A stretch of 64,000 nt of DNA, taken from NCBI GenBank assembly GCA_000752215.1, contig CCFG01000017.1, positions 496,001-560,000 on the forward strand, written 5' to 3'. The position numbers and the translations under genes are program-made. The notes below the pieces were generated by a model. It saw only the letters and a list, made by a program, of their open reading frames with translations. It did not search any database and had not been told where the DNA came from. This stretch comes from a bacterium MS4. GTDB taxonomy: Bacteria; Bacillota; Clostridia; Oscillospirales; Acutalibacteraceae. This document shows, one piece after another, positions 1-9,736 of this stretch; positions within the stretch are counted from its first letter, which is position 1, and each line of letters begins with the position of its first letter.

Positions 1-436
1 CGTCTATCAGCAGTCCGTAATAGGGCTTTGAAGACAGCTCCAGACTGTATTTGTGAAGATAGTCCTTAATGGACGGCATCATCTTGTTTACGGTGGAAGG
101 GCTTAAATGCACGCAGCCGGAAAGCGTTTCTATTGTGACGGGCTGTGACTGGATGATCGTCAGAAGAATGCTTCTGACACGTTCGGCGCTGTCTTCGTAG
201 GATTCGCCGCTCAACAGCTTTTTCACCGCCCTGAGGTCGCCTTTCAGCTCGTAGCCCACGCCGCGCTTTGAAACGATTTCCAGCCCGTCTTCCTTGATTT
301 CCTCATTGATGATTTCAACATACCGTTTGGCGGTACGGGAAGAAATATCGATCAGCTTGGCAATGTCCTCCGCCGTCAGGGGAGTCTGCGTCTCGCTGAG
401 ATGTTGTATCAGTTTGATTTGAATTTTCGTCAGCAT
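1..436 (-). CDS. PRD/BglG-type PTS regulator, 3' part cut by window edge
   Basis: The frame opens at ATG 436 and runs off the left edge without a stop, giving about 145 residues. The N-terminus (MLTKIQIKLIQHL) begins an HTH_11-like winged helix with a recognition stretch DISSRTAKRYVEII. It is followed by the 'KRGVGYEL' wing and a second, Mga-like HTH around residues 85-125. This two-HTH start is typical of transcriptional activators and antiterminators that carry PTS regulation domains further downstream. Those domains lie outside the window, so the sugar system it controls cannot be named. It faces away from the HPr-like gene at 824, which fits a PTS theme but does not prove a link. Confident on the HTH family, less on the full architecture. 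Confidence 0.75.
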   Translation of the reverse strand, partial: MLTKIQIKLIQHLSETQTPLTAEDIAKLIDISSRTAKRYVEIINEEIKEDGLEIVSKRGVGYELKGDLRAVKKLLSGESYEDSAERVRSILLTIIQSQPVTIETLSGCVHLSPSTVNKMMPSIKDYLHKYSLELSSKPYYGLLID

Positions 437-742
437 CCAATCACCTCGCTTTTATTTTGATCTTACCGGTCAATTCTATTATAACTTTTTATTCGGAAAT
501 TTCCTTATAATCTTTGACATGGGATGGTGCCACTGAAAATAAATTACTGTCTATCTTGTATAACTTATGTGTCCGATTCTTGAATTTCGGCGGCCTCAAG
601 GCTTTTTTTGCCTGTGTGCCATCCGACCGGAAGCAAGAAAAAAACAGAACCGTACAAGCAGGAATACGGAAGATATCATTCCATATAATAATATTTCAAC
701 CTGTCCGTGCACGGAACGCGGCTTCGCCGGAAACAGCGGATA
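437..742. other. Intergenic region between PRD regulator and HPr gene
   Basis: There is no credible gene here. On the minus strand a TATAAT hexamer (plus-strand 478-483) sits about 42 bp upstream of the regulator start and could be its -10 box, although no good -35 is visible. On the plus strand TTGACA at 514-519 has only a poor -10 partner. The two ORFs that can be read across this stretch have no recognisable protein character. Confidence 0.4.
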
Positions 743-770
743 TTGCATTTTATTGCGAGTATGATATCAT
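743..770 (+). promoter_or_regulatory. Sigma-A promoter of the HPr-like gene
   Basis: TTGCAT (743-748) and TATCAT (765-770) are separated by 16 bp. A TG one base before the -10 hexamer makes it an extended -10 promoter. It lies about 50 bp upstream of the HPr start codon. Confidence 0.55.
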
Positions 771-823
771 AGTAATCAGTAAAAATCAGCGCCACGGCGT
801 AAATCATCAAAGGGAGTATTTCT

Positions 824-1081
824 ATGAAACAGTTTACTTATACCATTACGGATGCCGAGGGAATCCATGCCCGTCCGGCCGGGCTGCTTGTAAAAACAGC
901 GGCGGCGTTTGCTTCGGACATTAAGGTCGTCAAGGACGGAAATGCAGCAAACGCCAAAAAGATTTTCGCAGTCATGGGCCTGGCCGCCAAAAAGGGCGAG
1001 ACGGTAACCGTTACTGCGGAAGGCAGCGACGAGGCAAAAGCCTTTGAAACGCTGCAGGCTTTCTTCAAGGCCAACTTATAA
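824..1081 (+). CDS. HPr family phosphocarrier protein without regulatory Ser46
   Basis: This 85-residue protein has the usual HPr length. The active-site loop GIHARPAG places His15 at the position phosphorylated by enzyme I, so phosphoryl transfer should be possible. The second landmark differs. In classical Firmicutes HPr the sequence around Ser46 reads KSIMGVMSL, and here it reads KKIFAVMGL, so residue 46 is lysine. This protein therefore cannot be phosphorylated by HPr kinase at that position and should not act as the CcpA co-repressor in the usual way. ATG 824 follows AGGGAG at good spacing. It is monocistronic, ended by the hairpin at 1143-1178. It may be the general HPr of this lineage or a specialised paralogue. 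Confidence 0.9.
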   Translation: MKQFTYTITDAEGIHARPAGLLVKTAAAFASDIKVVKDGNAANAKKIFAVMGLAAKKGETVTVTAEGSDEAKAFETLQAFFKANL

Positions 1082-1142
1082 GCCGTTTTTTCCGGAGCAG
1101 GAGAAACGGGCTCCGGAATTCTCACACGGCTGAAAAGCGGTC

Positions 1143-1178
1143 AAAAAAGCGCAGGGAATCATTTCCCTGCGCTTTTTA
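1143..1178. terminator. Bidirectional intrinsic terminator
   Basis: A near-perfect stem (AAAAAGCGCAGGGAA with its complement, loop of about 3 nt) has A/T runs on both sides. It can end the HPr transcript on the plus strand and the chemotaxis receptor transcript on the minus strand. Confidence 0.85.
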
Positions 1179-1214
1179 TGTACAAATTGGTTTCAATATG
1201 GCCTTCCGTACCCG

Positions 1215-2999
1215 TCAGTTCGCTGTCTGCGGCCATTGATATTTATTTTCTGTCTCCTCTTCCGCTTCGGACTCCCGCTCAGGCTCGTCCCGGACTTCCG
1301 GTTCGGGGCCCTGCTCCGTCTCTTCCTTCAGTTTAAATCTTTTCACAAGAGTGTTCAATGCCTGCGCCTGTCCGGAAAGCTCCTCGCTTGCCGCGGCGCT
1401 TTCTTCCGCTGTAGCGGAATTGGTCTGAACGACGCCGGAAATCTGGTCAACGCCCCGCGTTACCTGAACGATGGCGCCGGACTGGAGATTGGATGCCTGC
1501 GAAATTTTTTCGACCGTTTCGGAAACGACCCGTGCTCCCTCCACTACCTGCAGAAGGGACTGCGCGGTTTGATCGGCAATTTTCGTTCCGTTTTCCACCT
1601 GGGTCATGGAATCCTCAATTAGGGCAGTGGTGTTTTTTGCCGCCGCCGCGCTTTTGCTGGCCAGATTCCGGACTTCGTCCGCCACAACGGCAAAGCCTTT
1701 GCCCGCCGCGCCCGCTCTGGCCGCTTCCACAGCCGCGTTCAGGGCGAGAATGTTTGTCTGGAACGCAATGTCCTCGATCGTTTTGATGATTCTACCGATT
1801 TTTCCGGAGGAATCGTTGATTTTGGACATGGCTGTTACCATTTCCGCCATATGGCGATTGCAGATTTCTATTTCCTCACGGACATGATCCACATTTTCGC
1901 TCGCAAGTCCGGCGTAATCGGCATTATTCCTGACATGAACGGAAATTTCCGTGATGGTTGCGGAAAGCTCCTCGACCGAGCTCGCCTGTTCGGTTGCCCC
2001 CTGCGCCAGCGCCTGCGCTCCGTTTGACACCTGCTCCGCGCCGCTCGACACCTGCTCCGCCGTGCGGCTGATCTGCGCCAGGATATCGTTCAGGGAGAGT
2101 ACAATACTGTTAATGGATTTCTTTAGCTCAATAAAATCCCCCTTGTACTCCAGCTGGGAAACGACGGTCAAATCCCCCTGCTCCACCCCGGCAAGGCTGT
2201 TTCTGATATCGTCTATGTACGATTGAATGGTATCGGTTGATTTTGCAAAGGCGGCTCCCAGCTGTCCGATTTCATTGCCGGAATCCGTGGCGATCTGAAC
2301 GCTCAGGTCGCCCTCCGCCATCTTTTGAGCCGCGGCGGCCATTTCGCCGACGGGTTTGCTGATACTCCTGGAAATGCTGATGGAGATAAGAATTGAAATA
2401 ACCAGAGAAAGAAAGATTACTAGAAAAATGCTGACACTCGCCGTGCGGCCCTGCGCGGAGAGCTTTGCGGCAACCTGATTGCCCATGGTTGTTTTCTCGC
2501 TGATTAAGGCATTGGTGGATTCCCTGATTTTTTGGGAAAGCGGCTCGCCCTGCCCGGACAAAAGGGACTGTCCGACTGAGTTTAAGCCCTGCGAGGCATA
2601 GTCGACCACCTGTCCCCTGATGGTTGCGAACCTGTCCAGATTGGCTTTGATGTTATTATAGTAGTTCAGGTCTTCCTTCGTAACCATACCTTTTTTCATG
2701 TTCACAAAATATGTGTTCACCTTCGCGGTGGACTCTTCCAATTCCGCCAGACACTCTTTGGTCACCTTTGGGTCGGTCGTGAATACGATGTCGCGGATAA
2801 TGGAATTTGTGTTATTGAATTCCGTGTTGAAAAGACCGATATCCCCCTGAGCAAAGCCGTAATCCTGTAACGCTTTGCCGTATGTAGCGTTCATATTCGT
2901 CATGACGGTGAGTCCGACAATGCCCCCTATGCTGGAAATAATGGTTACCAGAGCAAACGTTAAAATTAGCTTTTTGCCGATCTTCATATTTTTTAACAT
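1215..2999 (-). CDS. Methyl-accepting chemotaxis protein
   Basis: This membrane chemoreceptor signals to CheA/CheW. An N-terminal membrane helix (about residues 10-32) is followed by a four-helix-bundle type sensor region to about residue 185 and a second membrane helix ([20 protein letters not shown]). A HAMP domain then leads to a long MA signalling domain with the conserved hairpin tip region ([28 protein letters not shown]). The C-terminus is an acidic tail rich in Glu and Pro. An in-frame ATG at 3011 also exists, but its AGGAA directly abuts the codon. The ATG at 2999 has GGGG six bases upstream, so I use it (594 residues). No ligand can be predicted. It is the only chemotaxis gene in the window. 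Confidence 0.93.
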   Translation of the reverse strand: MLKNMKIGKKLILTFALVTIISSIGGIVGLTVMTNMNATYGKALQDYGFAQGDIGLFNTEFNNTNSIIRDIVFTTDPKVTKECLAELEESTAKVNTYFVNMKKGMVTKEDLNYYNNIKANLDRFATIRGQVVDYASQGLNSVGQSLLSGQGEPLSQKIRESTNALISEKTTMGNQVAAKLSAQGRTASVSIFLVIFLSLVISILISISISRSISKPVGEMAAAAQKMAEGDLSVQIATDSGNEIGQLGAAFAKSTDTIQSYIDDIRNSLAGVEQGDLTVVSQLEYKGDFIELKKSINSIVLSLNDILAQISRTAEQVSSGAEQVSNGAQALAQGATEQASSVEELSATITEISVHVRNNADYAGLASENVDHVREEIEICNRHMAEMVTAMSKINDSSGKIGRIIKTIEDIAFQTNILALNAAVEAARAGAAGKGFAVVADEVRNLASKSAAAAKNTTALIEDSMTQVENGTKIADQTAQSLLQVVEGARVVSETVEKISQASNLQSGAIVQVTRGVDQISGVVQTNSATAEESAAASEELSGQAQALNTLVKRFKLKEETEQGPEPEVRDEPERESEAEEETENKYQWPQTAN

Positions 3000-3068
3000 A
3001 TAGATCCCCATTTCCTAATTGATTTCTGAGATCTACCCATCTGCAGGATCGTTTTTCCTATCATTCGC

Positions 3069-3105
3069 CGGGAAAGCGAACGGCAGCCGCGCCGTACGCT
3101 TCCCC
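3069..3105 (-). terminator. Hairpin after the thiolase operon
   Basis: A GC-rich inverted repeat (GGGAAAGCGAACGGC with GCCGTACGCTTCCCC, small mismatches) lies between the thiolase stop and the chemoreceptor start. It lacks a clear T-run, so its role as a terminator is uncertain. Confidence 0.4.
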
Positions 3106-3183
3106 GCCTTCTGATTTTGATTATTCTTTGTACTTTTGACTTTCTGTGCTTTTCTTCAGTGGCTTACTCTTTACCTTAACGGT

Positions 3184-4368
3184 TCACGGCTCATATTTTC
3201 TGACAATGGAGGAAACCCCCATCCCGCCGCCGACACAGAGCGTTGCAAGGCCGTATACGGAGCTTCTGCGCTTCATTTCGTAAAGCAGGGAAACCAGAAT
3301 TCGGCAGCCGGAAGCGCCCACCGGATGCCCCAACGCAATTGCGCCGCCATTGACGTTGACTTTTGCCGGGTCAAGGCCAAGCAGCTGGACGACTGCCAGC
3401 GACTGCGCGGCAAAAGCCTCGTTCGCTTCGATCAGATCCATGTCGTCCACGGTCAGGCCCGTTTTCTCCATGATCTTTTTGGTGCTGAACGCAGGGCCTA
3501 CGCCCATAATGGCCGGATCAACCCCGGCGGACTGGCCGGCGACCCAGACGGCCATCGGCGTTACACCCAGTTCCTTCGCTTTTTCCTCACTCATGACGAC
3601 CACCGCGGCCGCGCCGTCATTAATACCGGAAGCATTTGCGGCGGTGACGGTTCCATGCGGCTTAAACGCGGGTTTCAGCTTTGCAATGCTCTGTGCGGTA
3701 ACGCCGGCTCGGGGTCCTTCATCCGTATCGAAAAGAACGGTTTCCTTTTTCACCTTCACCGGGACCGGAACAATTTCTTCCTTAAATTTCCCTTCGGACT
3801 GTGCTTTTTCGCACTTCTGCTGGCTGAACGCGGCAAATTCATCCTGCATTTCCCGGGTAATACCATATTTTTCGGCAACATTTTCAGCGGTGATTCCCAT
3901 GTGATAATCGTTGAAAGCGTCCCACAGGGCATCCTTTACCATGGAGTCGATCAGCTTTCCGTCGTTCATACGGTAGCCGAAGCGCGCCTGATTCAGCACA
4001 TACGGGGCGGAGGACATATTCTCCATCCCGCCAGCCACAATGATCTCCGCCTCCCCGGCCTCGATCAGCGCGGCCGCCATGTTGACGGCTTTCAGTCCGG
4101 AGCCGCAGACGTTGTTCAGGGTAATTGCCGGGACGTCATGCGGGATACCGGCGTTCACAGACGCCTGGCGCGCCACGCTCTGGCCGAGTCCGGCCTGAAG
4201 CACGCACCCCATCAGAACCTCATCCACCCTATCCGGGGAAATGTTTGCCCGCTTTAACGCCTCACCAATGACGATGGAGCCGAGCTTCGACGCCGGAACG
4301 TCGGTCAACGCGCCCCCCATTTTCCCAATTGCCGTACGGACAGCGCCTGCCAATACGATTTTTTTCAT
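3184..4368 (-). CDS. thlA: Acetyl-CoA C-acetyltransferase (thiolase)
   Basis: This 394-residue thiolase reversibly splits acetoacetyl-CoA with CoA into two acetyl-CoA. The nucleophilic Cys88 lies in [10 protein letters not shown], the catalytic His in [14 protein letters not shown], and the second Cys in LCVGGGMG near the C-terminus. All three are intact and the length is normal. ATG 4368 has AGGAGGAG upstream. It is the last gene of a minus-strand series with 4-hydroxybutyrate CoA-transferase, 4-hydroxybutyryl-CoA dehydratase and 4-hydroxybutyrate dehydrogenase. It would complete crotonyl-CoA oxidation once a crotonase and a 3-hydroxyacyl-CoA dehydrogenase, absent here, have acted. The 132-bp gap upstream could hold its own promoter. 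The gene symbol is by function. Confidence 0.93.
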   Translation of the reverse strand: MKKIVLAGAVRTAIGKMGGALTDVPASKLGSIVIGEALKRANISPDRVDEVLMGCVLQAGLGQSVARQASVNAGIPHDVPAITLNNVCGSGLKAVNMAAALIEAGEAEIIVAGGMENMSSAPYVLNQARFGYRMNDGKLIDSMVKDALWDAFNDYHMGITAENVAEKYGITREMQDEFAAFSQQKCEKAQSEGKFKEEIVPVPVKVKKETVLFDTDEGPRAGVTAQSIAKLKPAFKPHGTVTAANASGINDGAAAVVVMSEEKAKELGVTPMAVWVAGQSAGVDPAIMGVGPAFSTKKIMEKTGLTVDDMDLIEANEAFAAQSLAVVQLLGLDPAKVNVNGGAIALGHPVGASGCRILVSLLYEMKRRSSVYGLATLCVGGGMGVSSIVRKYEP

Positions 4369-4500
4369 TTGTTTCTCCTCCTATTGCTAAGACTAAGAAT
4401 GAGCTTTTCGTCAATCATTATTCCGCTATTTACCGTGACTATGCTTACCGGCTGCAGAAATGCGAAAAAGATGCTGCGTACACAACACCTTTCCCGTGTC

Positions 4501-5802
4501 TTATGAAAATTTGGAGTGAAAACGCTCTTCAAACGCCTGAATCAGTTCCGGGCGGAAATCCGGGTGCGCAATGGTGATCAGCGCTTGGGCTCTTTCGCGC
4601 AGGGTCTTTCCCTTTAGCTGCGCAATTCCGTACTCCGTCACAACGTAATTCACATCGTAGCGGGAAGTGGTGACCGAGGCGCCCTCATCAATCAGCGGAA
4701 CAATTTTGGAAACCTTCCCCTTCGCCGCGGTGGAGGGCATCGCCATGATGGTTTTGCCGCCCCGGCTCATATTCGCGCCCCTGACAAAGTCCACCTGTCC
4801 CCCCACGCCGCTGATTTGCTTCAGGCCTACGGAGGTAGAAACCACCTGCCCCATCAAATCCACCTGTACGCAGGAATTGATGGAGATCAGGTTGTCGTTC
4901 CGGGCAATGACGCAGGGGTCGTTGACATAATCCACGGGATACATTTCCACCTCGGGATTATTGTCCACGTAATCATACAGTCGGCGGGTTCCCATCAGAA
5001 AGGTCACCACGCTTTTGCCCGGATGAAAATTCTTTTTCTTATTGGTAATGACCCCGGCTTCCACCAGCTCCACCACACCGTCGGAGAACATTTCCGAATG
5101 GATGCCGAGGTCGTGCTTGTCTTTCAAAAACAGCAGCACCGCGTCCGGAATAGCCCCGATCCCCAGCTGAAGCGTATCGCCGTCCTGAATCAGGGAAGCG
5201 CAGTTTTTGCCGATGGCGCATTCGACCTCCCCGATTTTCGGCGGAGAAAGCTCAATGATAGGGTCGTCCGATTCCACAAGATAGTCGATGTTGCTTACAT
5301 GGATAAAGGAATCGCCCAGCGTGCGCGGCATATTGCGGTTGACCTGCGCAATGACCGTTTTGGCGCACTCCGCCGCCGGCTTGGTGTAATCCACCGCCAC
5401 GCCGAAGCTGCAGTAGCCGTGCTGATCCGGCTCGGAAACATGGATCAGCGCCACATCCACCGGCAGGGTCGTTCGGAAAAGCTGGGGGATTTCTGAAAAA
5501 AACACCGGCGTTACGTCGGCCCGGCCTTCCGCCGCCGCCTGTCTTGTGCTGGCGCCAAGAAACAGGCTGTTGTGGCGGAAATGCTTCTCCATCCCCGGCA
5601 GGCAATACGGGGACTGCCCCATGGACACCATATGTACGATTTCCACATTCTCATACTGCTCCGCATTTTTTACCATCGCGTTGATAACTGCGGTAGGCTC
5701 GCTGACCGCATGGCCGATGACCACGCGGCTGTTTGACCCGATATGCCTGACCGCTTCGTCGGCGGTAGTCAGCTTATCGCAGTAAAGCTCCTTCCAATTC
5801 AT
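4501..5802 (-). CDS. cat2: 4-hydroxybutyrate CoA-transferase
   Basis: This is a family I CoA-transferase of the acetyl-CoA hydrolase/transferase type (433 residues). It activates 4-hydroxybutyrate with CoA from acetyl-CoA or butyryl-CoA. The whole protein reads like Clostridium kluyveri Cat2 and C. aminobutyricum AbfT, including NMPRTLGDSFIHVS, LGIGAIPDAVLLFLK, the HSEMFSDGVVEL segment with the catalytic Glu, and GLKQISGVGGQVDF. An in-frame ATG at 5808 overlaps the Shine-Dalgarno. ATG 5802 has AAGGG six bases upstream and matches the Cat2 start (M-x-W-x-E-x-Y), so I use it. It sits between the dehydratase (100 bp upstream) and thiolase. Confidence 0.93.
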   Translation of the reverse strand: MNWKELYCDKLTTADEAVRHIGSNSRVVIGHAVSEPTAVINAMVKNAEQYENVEIVHMVSMGQSPYCLPGMEKHFRHNSLFLGASTRQAAAEGRADVTPVFFSEIPQLFRTTLPVDVALIHVSEPDQHGYCSFGVAVDYTKPAAECAKTVIAQVNRNMPRTLGDSFIHVSNIDYLVESDDPIIELSPPKIGEVECAIGKNCASLIQDGDTLQLGIGAIPDAVLLFLKDKHDLGIHSEMFSDGVVELVEAGVITNKKKNFHPGKSVVTFLMGTRRLYDYVDNNPEVEMYPVDYVNDPCVIARNDNLISINSCVQVDLMGQVVSTSVGLKQISGVGGQVDFVRGANMSRGGKTIMAMPSTAAKGKVSKIVPLIDEGASVTTSRYDVNYVVTEYGIAQLKGKTLRERAQALITIAHPDFRPELIQAFEERFHSKFS

Positions 5803-5908
5803 CTGCATCCCTTCTTATCCGTAATATTTCTCATACGATTCCCCGTATTTTCCCCGGTAAATGTACAGGCGCGGTTTTTGCTCCACGCCTGTTCTTCATT
5901 CTGGTCCG

Positions 5909-7357
5909 TTATTCCTGAATGCCCGCAATTTCTTTTGCGAGCTCTTTCTTTTCACCGAGATTGCTCTGGCGGGCAATCATGATTCTTTGCGCCTGGGGAG
6001 AACCGGCTCCGTGCAGGGACTCGGTGCGGTAACCTACGGCCGCGCTGCCAAGAGTCATGTTTTCGATCAGCCGTAAAATCCTCATCCTGTTTTCCGTCGG
6101 CACACTGTCCACACCGCGCAGGTATTTATCTATGTAGGGATGCAGCTTTTCGTCGTTGAAATCCTGTTCGGAGGGCATCGTGACCATGATCCCGCCCGCG
6201 ATATCCTCGGCCAGACGGCAGATTTCATAAGGGAAACGCGTCACGTTCTGTTTGCACACATTCGCGAGCAGCATATCGATCTGATAGTTGCCGGCCGCCG
6301 TTTTGCAGCCTTCGCAGGAACAGGCGATGCCGCAGCTGTAAAGAGACTCGTTCAGGTGCGTCATCTCGATGATCTTATCCTTGACATGGGAGGCCTTCTG
6401 CACACCGTTATAGTCCGCGGCCAGCGCTGTGGCGCCAATCAGGACATCGCCCACGCCGACCTTGCACCCACCGTAGCTCTGGCGGTGGTAGCCCGCGAAG
6501 CGCTCCACCAGCATGCCGGAAAATTCCGTTTCTCCGTCCATGAAAACCCGGTCGTTCGGGATAAAGACATCCTCGAAAATAATCAGCGCCTCGTGGCCGC
6601 CGAATTTCTTGTTGCCCATATCGAACTGTCCGCCTTCCAGCTTGCGGGTGTCACAGGACTGGCGGCCATAAATGATCAAAATGCCTTTCTCGTCGGAGGG
6701 AATCGCGAAGGAAACCGCGTAATCCTTATCCTCCGGCTTCATGGAAACCGTAGGCATCACGATAATTTCATGAGAATTTACGATACCGGTCTGATGTGCC
6801 TTGCAGCCGCGCACCACAATACCGTCCGGGCGGCGCTCCACAACGTGCAGGTACTGGTCGGGGTCAGCCTGCTGGCTTGGGGAACGGCTGCGGTCTCCTT
6901 TGGTGTCGGTCATGGCGCCGTCCACGACCAGGTCTTCGGTCTGGACTTTGCTCCAGTATTTTATAAAATTCTCATGATAATGGGTACCGTGCGCGGCGTC
7001 GATTTCAAAAGTCGTGCTGTAAATGGCGTTTGCGGCGTCCATGCCGACGCATCTCTGAAAGCAGGATGCGGTCTTCTGGCCGCAAAGGCGCTGCATCTTA
7101 ACCTTTTTTACCAGATCTTCACTGCTTTGATGAAGGTGTGTAAATCGGTTGATGGTTTCGCCCGTCAGATTGGATTTCGCAAGCATTAAATCCTGATACC
7201 GGGGGTCCTGCGCCAGCTCATAGGTCATACAGACCGACTGAAAAGAAGGGCGGATGATCGGGTCGTCCACCGGACATTCCACTCTCTTGCCAAACATATA
7301 AACTTCCAGATTCAGCTTGCGGAGGCTTTCTTCATACTGTTCTTTTGTCATTAACAC
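5909..7357 (-). CDS. abfD: 4-hydroxybutyryl-CoA dehydratase
   Basis: This FAD and [4Fe-4S] radical dehydratase/isomerase converts 4-hydroxybutyryl-CoA to crotonyl-CoA and vinylacetyl-CoA to crotonyl-CoA. It has 482 residues, close to the C. aminobutyricum enzyme. The cluster ligands are present: Cys99 and Cys103 in ASCFQRCVGMD, then His291 and Cys298 in GYHRQSYGGCKVG. The N-terminus MLMTKEQYEESLRKLN also matches the family, which supports the GTG start at 7357 over the ATG two codons later. It lies 21 bp downstream of 4-hydroxybutyrate dehydrogenase and upstream of the CoA-transferase, in pathway company. The enzyme is oxygen sensitive in known cases, in line with an anaerobe. Confidence 0.96.
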   Translation of the reverse strand: MLMTKEQYEESLRKLNLEVYMFGKRVECPVDDPIIRPSFQSVCMTYELAQDPRYQDLMLAKSNLTGETINRFTHLHQSSEDLVKKVKMQRLCGQKTASCFQRCVGMDAANAIYSTTFEIDAAHGTHYHENFIKYWSKVQTEDLVVDGAMTDTKGDRSRSPSQQADPDQYLHVVERRPDGIVVRGCKAHQTGIVNSHEIIVMPTVSMKPEDKDYAVSFAIPSDEKGILIIYGRQSCDTRKLEGGQFDMGNKKFGGHEALIIFEDVFIPNDRVFMDGETEFSGMLVERFAGYHRQSYGGCKVGVGDVLIGATALAADYNGVQKASHVKDKIIEMTHLNESLYSCGIACSCEGCKTAAGNYQIDMLLANVCKQNVTRFPYEICRLAEDIAGGIMVTMPSEQDFNDEKLHPYIDKYLRGVDSVPTENRMRILRLIENMTLGSAAVGYRTESLHGAGSPQAQRIMIARQSNLGEKKELAKEIAGIQE

Positions 7358-7378
7358 GTTTGAATCCCACCCATTCTT

Positions 7379-8497
7379 TTAATATAGTTTCCGATAGATT
7401 TCTTCTATTTCCTTTTGGGAAAGAGGAACATAGTTATTGGCGAGAAGGCGCTGCTGCCCGTCAATCACAGCCTGAGCAAAAGCGGCAATTTCCGCTTCCT
7501 TCATCCCGTATTCCCGCAGCCGCTTTTTCGCGATCAGGCCGCCCAGCAGCTCATCCAGCCGCGCGAACACTGCGGAGTCGGCAGGACAGTCCAAGAGCCG
7601 GGACAGATGCCGGCACAGGTCCTGTATCTTTCCGTCGCTTTTTTTGGAGTAATATGCCTCGAACACCGCGCAGAGGAACTGATAATTGCTCTCGCCGTGC
7701 GCCACATGATAGTTGCCGCCGAGCGGATAGGACATGGCGTGCACCGCTCCCACGCCGCTGTTTCCGAACGCAATACCGGCGAAGTTACTGGCGATGAGCA
7801 CATCCTTTTCAATTTCGCCGCGGGCCGCCTCGCCTCTTTCGGCCAGTTTCCGGTAGGAATTGAGGATGGTAGTAAAGGCTTCCACCGCGAAAAGCTCCGT
7901 ATATCCGGTGGACTTCGGCGAGAGAAAGGATTCCAGCGAATGCACCAGCGCGTCGATGGAGCTGTACAGGAAAAAGCGGTAGGGCAGTGTGGAAATCAGC
8001 TCCGGAATCATGACAGCGTAATCGGCATAAAGGGCGTCGTTGGCAATTCCCATCTTGGTCCCGCGCTGAAGCAGCGCGAAAATCGAAATATTGGTGACCT
8101 CGCTCCCCGTTCCGCAGGTAGTCGGCACGATGATCAGCTCTTTGTCCCGCACCAGCCGCTCCGGCTCGTCGTACAGCTGCGTCAGCCGATCGAATTTTTT
8201 CAGCGACAGCACCTTGCCGATGTCGATGACCGTACCCCCGCCCACCGCGATGACACGGCTGTAGGAGGTGTTGCTTAAATCTGCCACAATGGCGTCCGTC
8301 ATTTCGTCAGTCGGCTCCCCGCCGCCGTATTTTTCCTGAAAAAGCACATGGCAGGGCAACCCGAGAGCCTTGATAAAGGGATCGTAAATAAACTGCTGCG
8401 TAATCAGCAGGTCGTCTTCCTTGATTGCGAAATCCTTCGCAAATTCTGCAAACCGGTCAAACCGGTATATCTGCGTTTTCAATGCGAATTGTTTCAT
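7379..8497 (-). CDS. 4hbD: NAD-dependent 4-hydroxybutyrate dehydrogenase (iron-type ADH)
   Basis: This group III iron-dependent alcohol dehydrogenase (372 residues) closely resembles C. kluyveri 4HbD. It should interconvert succinate semialdehyde and 4-hydroxybutyrate. Nucleotide binding is shown by AVGGGTVIDIGK and VPTTCGTGSEVTN. Metal-ligand histidines are in ALVHSLESFLSP, GAVHAMSYPLGG and NYHVAHGESN. The reading frame extends to 8521, but GGGGGGAA lies just upstream of ATG 8497 and the sequence from there (MKQFALKTQIYRFD) matches the family start. It follows the CaiB-type gene by 38 bp. The cluster has no obvious succinyl-CoA reductase, so the semialdehyde must come from another reaction. 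Confidence 0.93.
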   Translation of the reverse strand: MKQFALKTQIYRFDRFAEFAKDFAIKEDDLLITQQFIYDPFIKALGLPCHVLFQEKYGGGEPTDEMTDAIVADLSNTSYSRVIAVGGGTVIDIGKVLSLKKFDRLTQLYDEPERLVRDKELIIVPTTCGTGSEVTNISIFALLQRGTKMGIANDALYADYAVMIPELISTLPYRFFLYSSIDALVHSLESFLSPKSTGYTELFAVEAFTTILNSYRKLAERGEAARGEIEKDVLIASNFAGIAFGNSGVGAVHAMSYPLGGNYHVAHGESNYQFLCAVFEAYYSKKSDGKIQDLCRHLSRLLDCPADSAVFARLDELLGGLIAKKRLREYGMKEAEIAAFAQAVIDGQQRLLANNYVPLSQKEIEEIYRKLY

Positions 8498-8535
8498 GAT
8501 GATTCCCCCCAAAAAATCCAAGCGAATATTTAGGA

Positions 8536-9723
8536 CTAAATAACACCCTGCTCCTGCAGCCGTTGAATCTCATCCGCTTTCAGTCCCAGCAGGCCATTGT
8601 AGACTTCGTCGTTGTGTTCGCCCAGCAGCGGCGGACGCAGCTCGATTTTACCCGGCGTCTTAGACATTTTCAGCGTGATGCCGTTGATTGAGATTTTTCC
8701 TGCCCCAGGGTAATCCATATATTCAAACACTTTTCTGTGCTGAATCTGCGGGTTGTTTACGACGCCCGGAATGTCCGAAATCGGCGCGACGGGAATTCCG
8801 GACTTTGAAAGAAGAGAATCGATCTCTGCCGTCGTCAGTTCCTGCGCCCATTTCTGCACCGCTTTTTCCACAGCTTCGATATTTTCCATTCTGTGCGATA
8901 CCGTATCAAACCGCGGGTCGTCGATCAGTTCGGGCTGCCCGATGATTTTGACAATACGCGAAAAGAGCGGCTGTGTACCCGCGTGAATATAGATATATCC
9001 GTCCCTGGTCTTGAATGCGTTGGCCGGAGCCGTCACTTTGTCCCTGTTCTTCCAGCGTTTTTCCACTACGCCGCTGGTCGTGTAAAGCGGAACGGTCGTC
9101 GCCAGCAGCGAAGAAATGCAGTCCAGCAGGGATACGTCGATCCGCTGCCCTTCCCCGGTGTTTCTTCTGGAATAAAGGGCGGAAACGGTTCCCAGCGCGG
9201 CGTAGATTGCGGAAACAAAATCGACGACCCATGTTCCGGTCAAAAGAGGGGTTCCTTCCTCTTCCCCCGTCAGGCTCATCAGGCCGGACATCGCCTGCGC
9301 AATGCAGTCAAAGGCCACGCGGTCGCGGTAAGGACCGTCCTGGCCGAAACCGGAAATGGACGTAACCACCAGCTCGGGATTCAGTTCGTCCAGCACTTTC
9401 TGCGTCAGGCCCATCGCGTCCAGCGTACCGGGACGGAAATTTTCGACCAGCACGTCCGACTGCTGAATCAGTCCGCGCAGGATTTCCTGTCCCTGCTCGC
9501 TGCGCAGGTTCAGGGTAACGCTTCGCTTATTTTTGTTGTACTGGGTGAAATACAGGCTGACATCGCCTGCGTAAGGGCCCATTGTGCGGGATTCCTCCCC
9601 CACAACGGGCTTTTCGATCTTAATGACTTCCGCGCCCAGGTCCCCTAAAAGCATGGAGCAGTACGGACCGGAGATATATCTTGATAAATCCAGCACCCGC
9701 ACGCCCTGTAAAGGTCCGCTCAT
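8536..9723 (-). CDS. CaiB/BaiF family (class III) CoA-transferase, copy 1
   Basis: This class III CoA-transferase of 395 residues probably moves CoA onto a carboxylic acid. The N-terminus LQGVRVLDLSRYISGPYC, VLVENFRPGTLDAMG and the catalytic Asp segment GTWVVDFVSAIYAALG are all family features. The open frame reaches 9810, but that would overlap the previous gene by 74 bp. ATG 9723 has GAGGGGG upstream, so I use it. It follows the GctB-like gene by 13 bp, in an apparent operon from the ThDP enzyme to the 4-hydroxybutyrate genes. A second copy lies at 17146-18324, next to another GctAB-like pair. Formyl-CoA:oxalate transferase is a relative, but nothing indicates oxalate here. Confidence 0.88.
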   Translation of the reverse strand: MSGPLQGVRVLDLSRYISGPYCSMLLGDLGAEVIKIEKPVVGEESRTMGPYAGDVSLYFTQYNKNKRSVTLNLRSEQGQEILRGLIQQSDVLVENFRPGTLDAMGLTQKVLDELNPELVVTSISGFGQDGPYRDRVAFDCIAQAMSGLMSLTGEEEGTPLLTGTWVVDFVSAIYAALGTVSALYSRRNTGEGQRIDVSLLDCISSLLATTVPLYTTSGVVEKRWKNRDKVTAPANAFKTRDGYIYIHAGTQPLFSRIVKIIGQPELIDDPRFDTVSHRMENIEAVEKAVQKWAQELTTAEIDSLLSKSGIPVAPISDIPGVVNNPQIQHRKVFEYMDYPGAGKISINGITLKMSKTPGKIELRPPLLGEHNDEVYNGLLGLKADEIQRLQEQGVI

Positions 9724-9736
9724 CTGTTTTGCCCCC

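Noticed and set aside
3136-4257. 373-residue plus-strand ORF opposite the thiolase gene
   Set aside because: It lies wholly antisense to a clear thiolase with all catalytic residues, has no ribosome-binding site and no familiar domain. Similar long antisense frames occur opposite most GC-balanced genes in this window.
6140-7189. 349-residue ORF opposite the 4-hydroxybutyryl-CoA dehydratase gene
   Set aside because: It is an antisense shadow of an intact enzyme gene with no independent protein signal.
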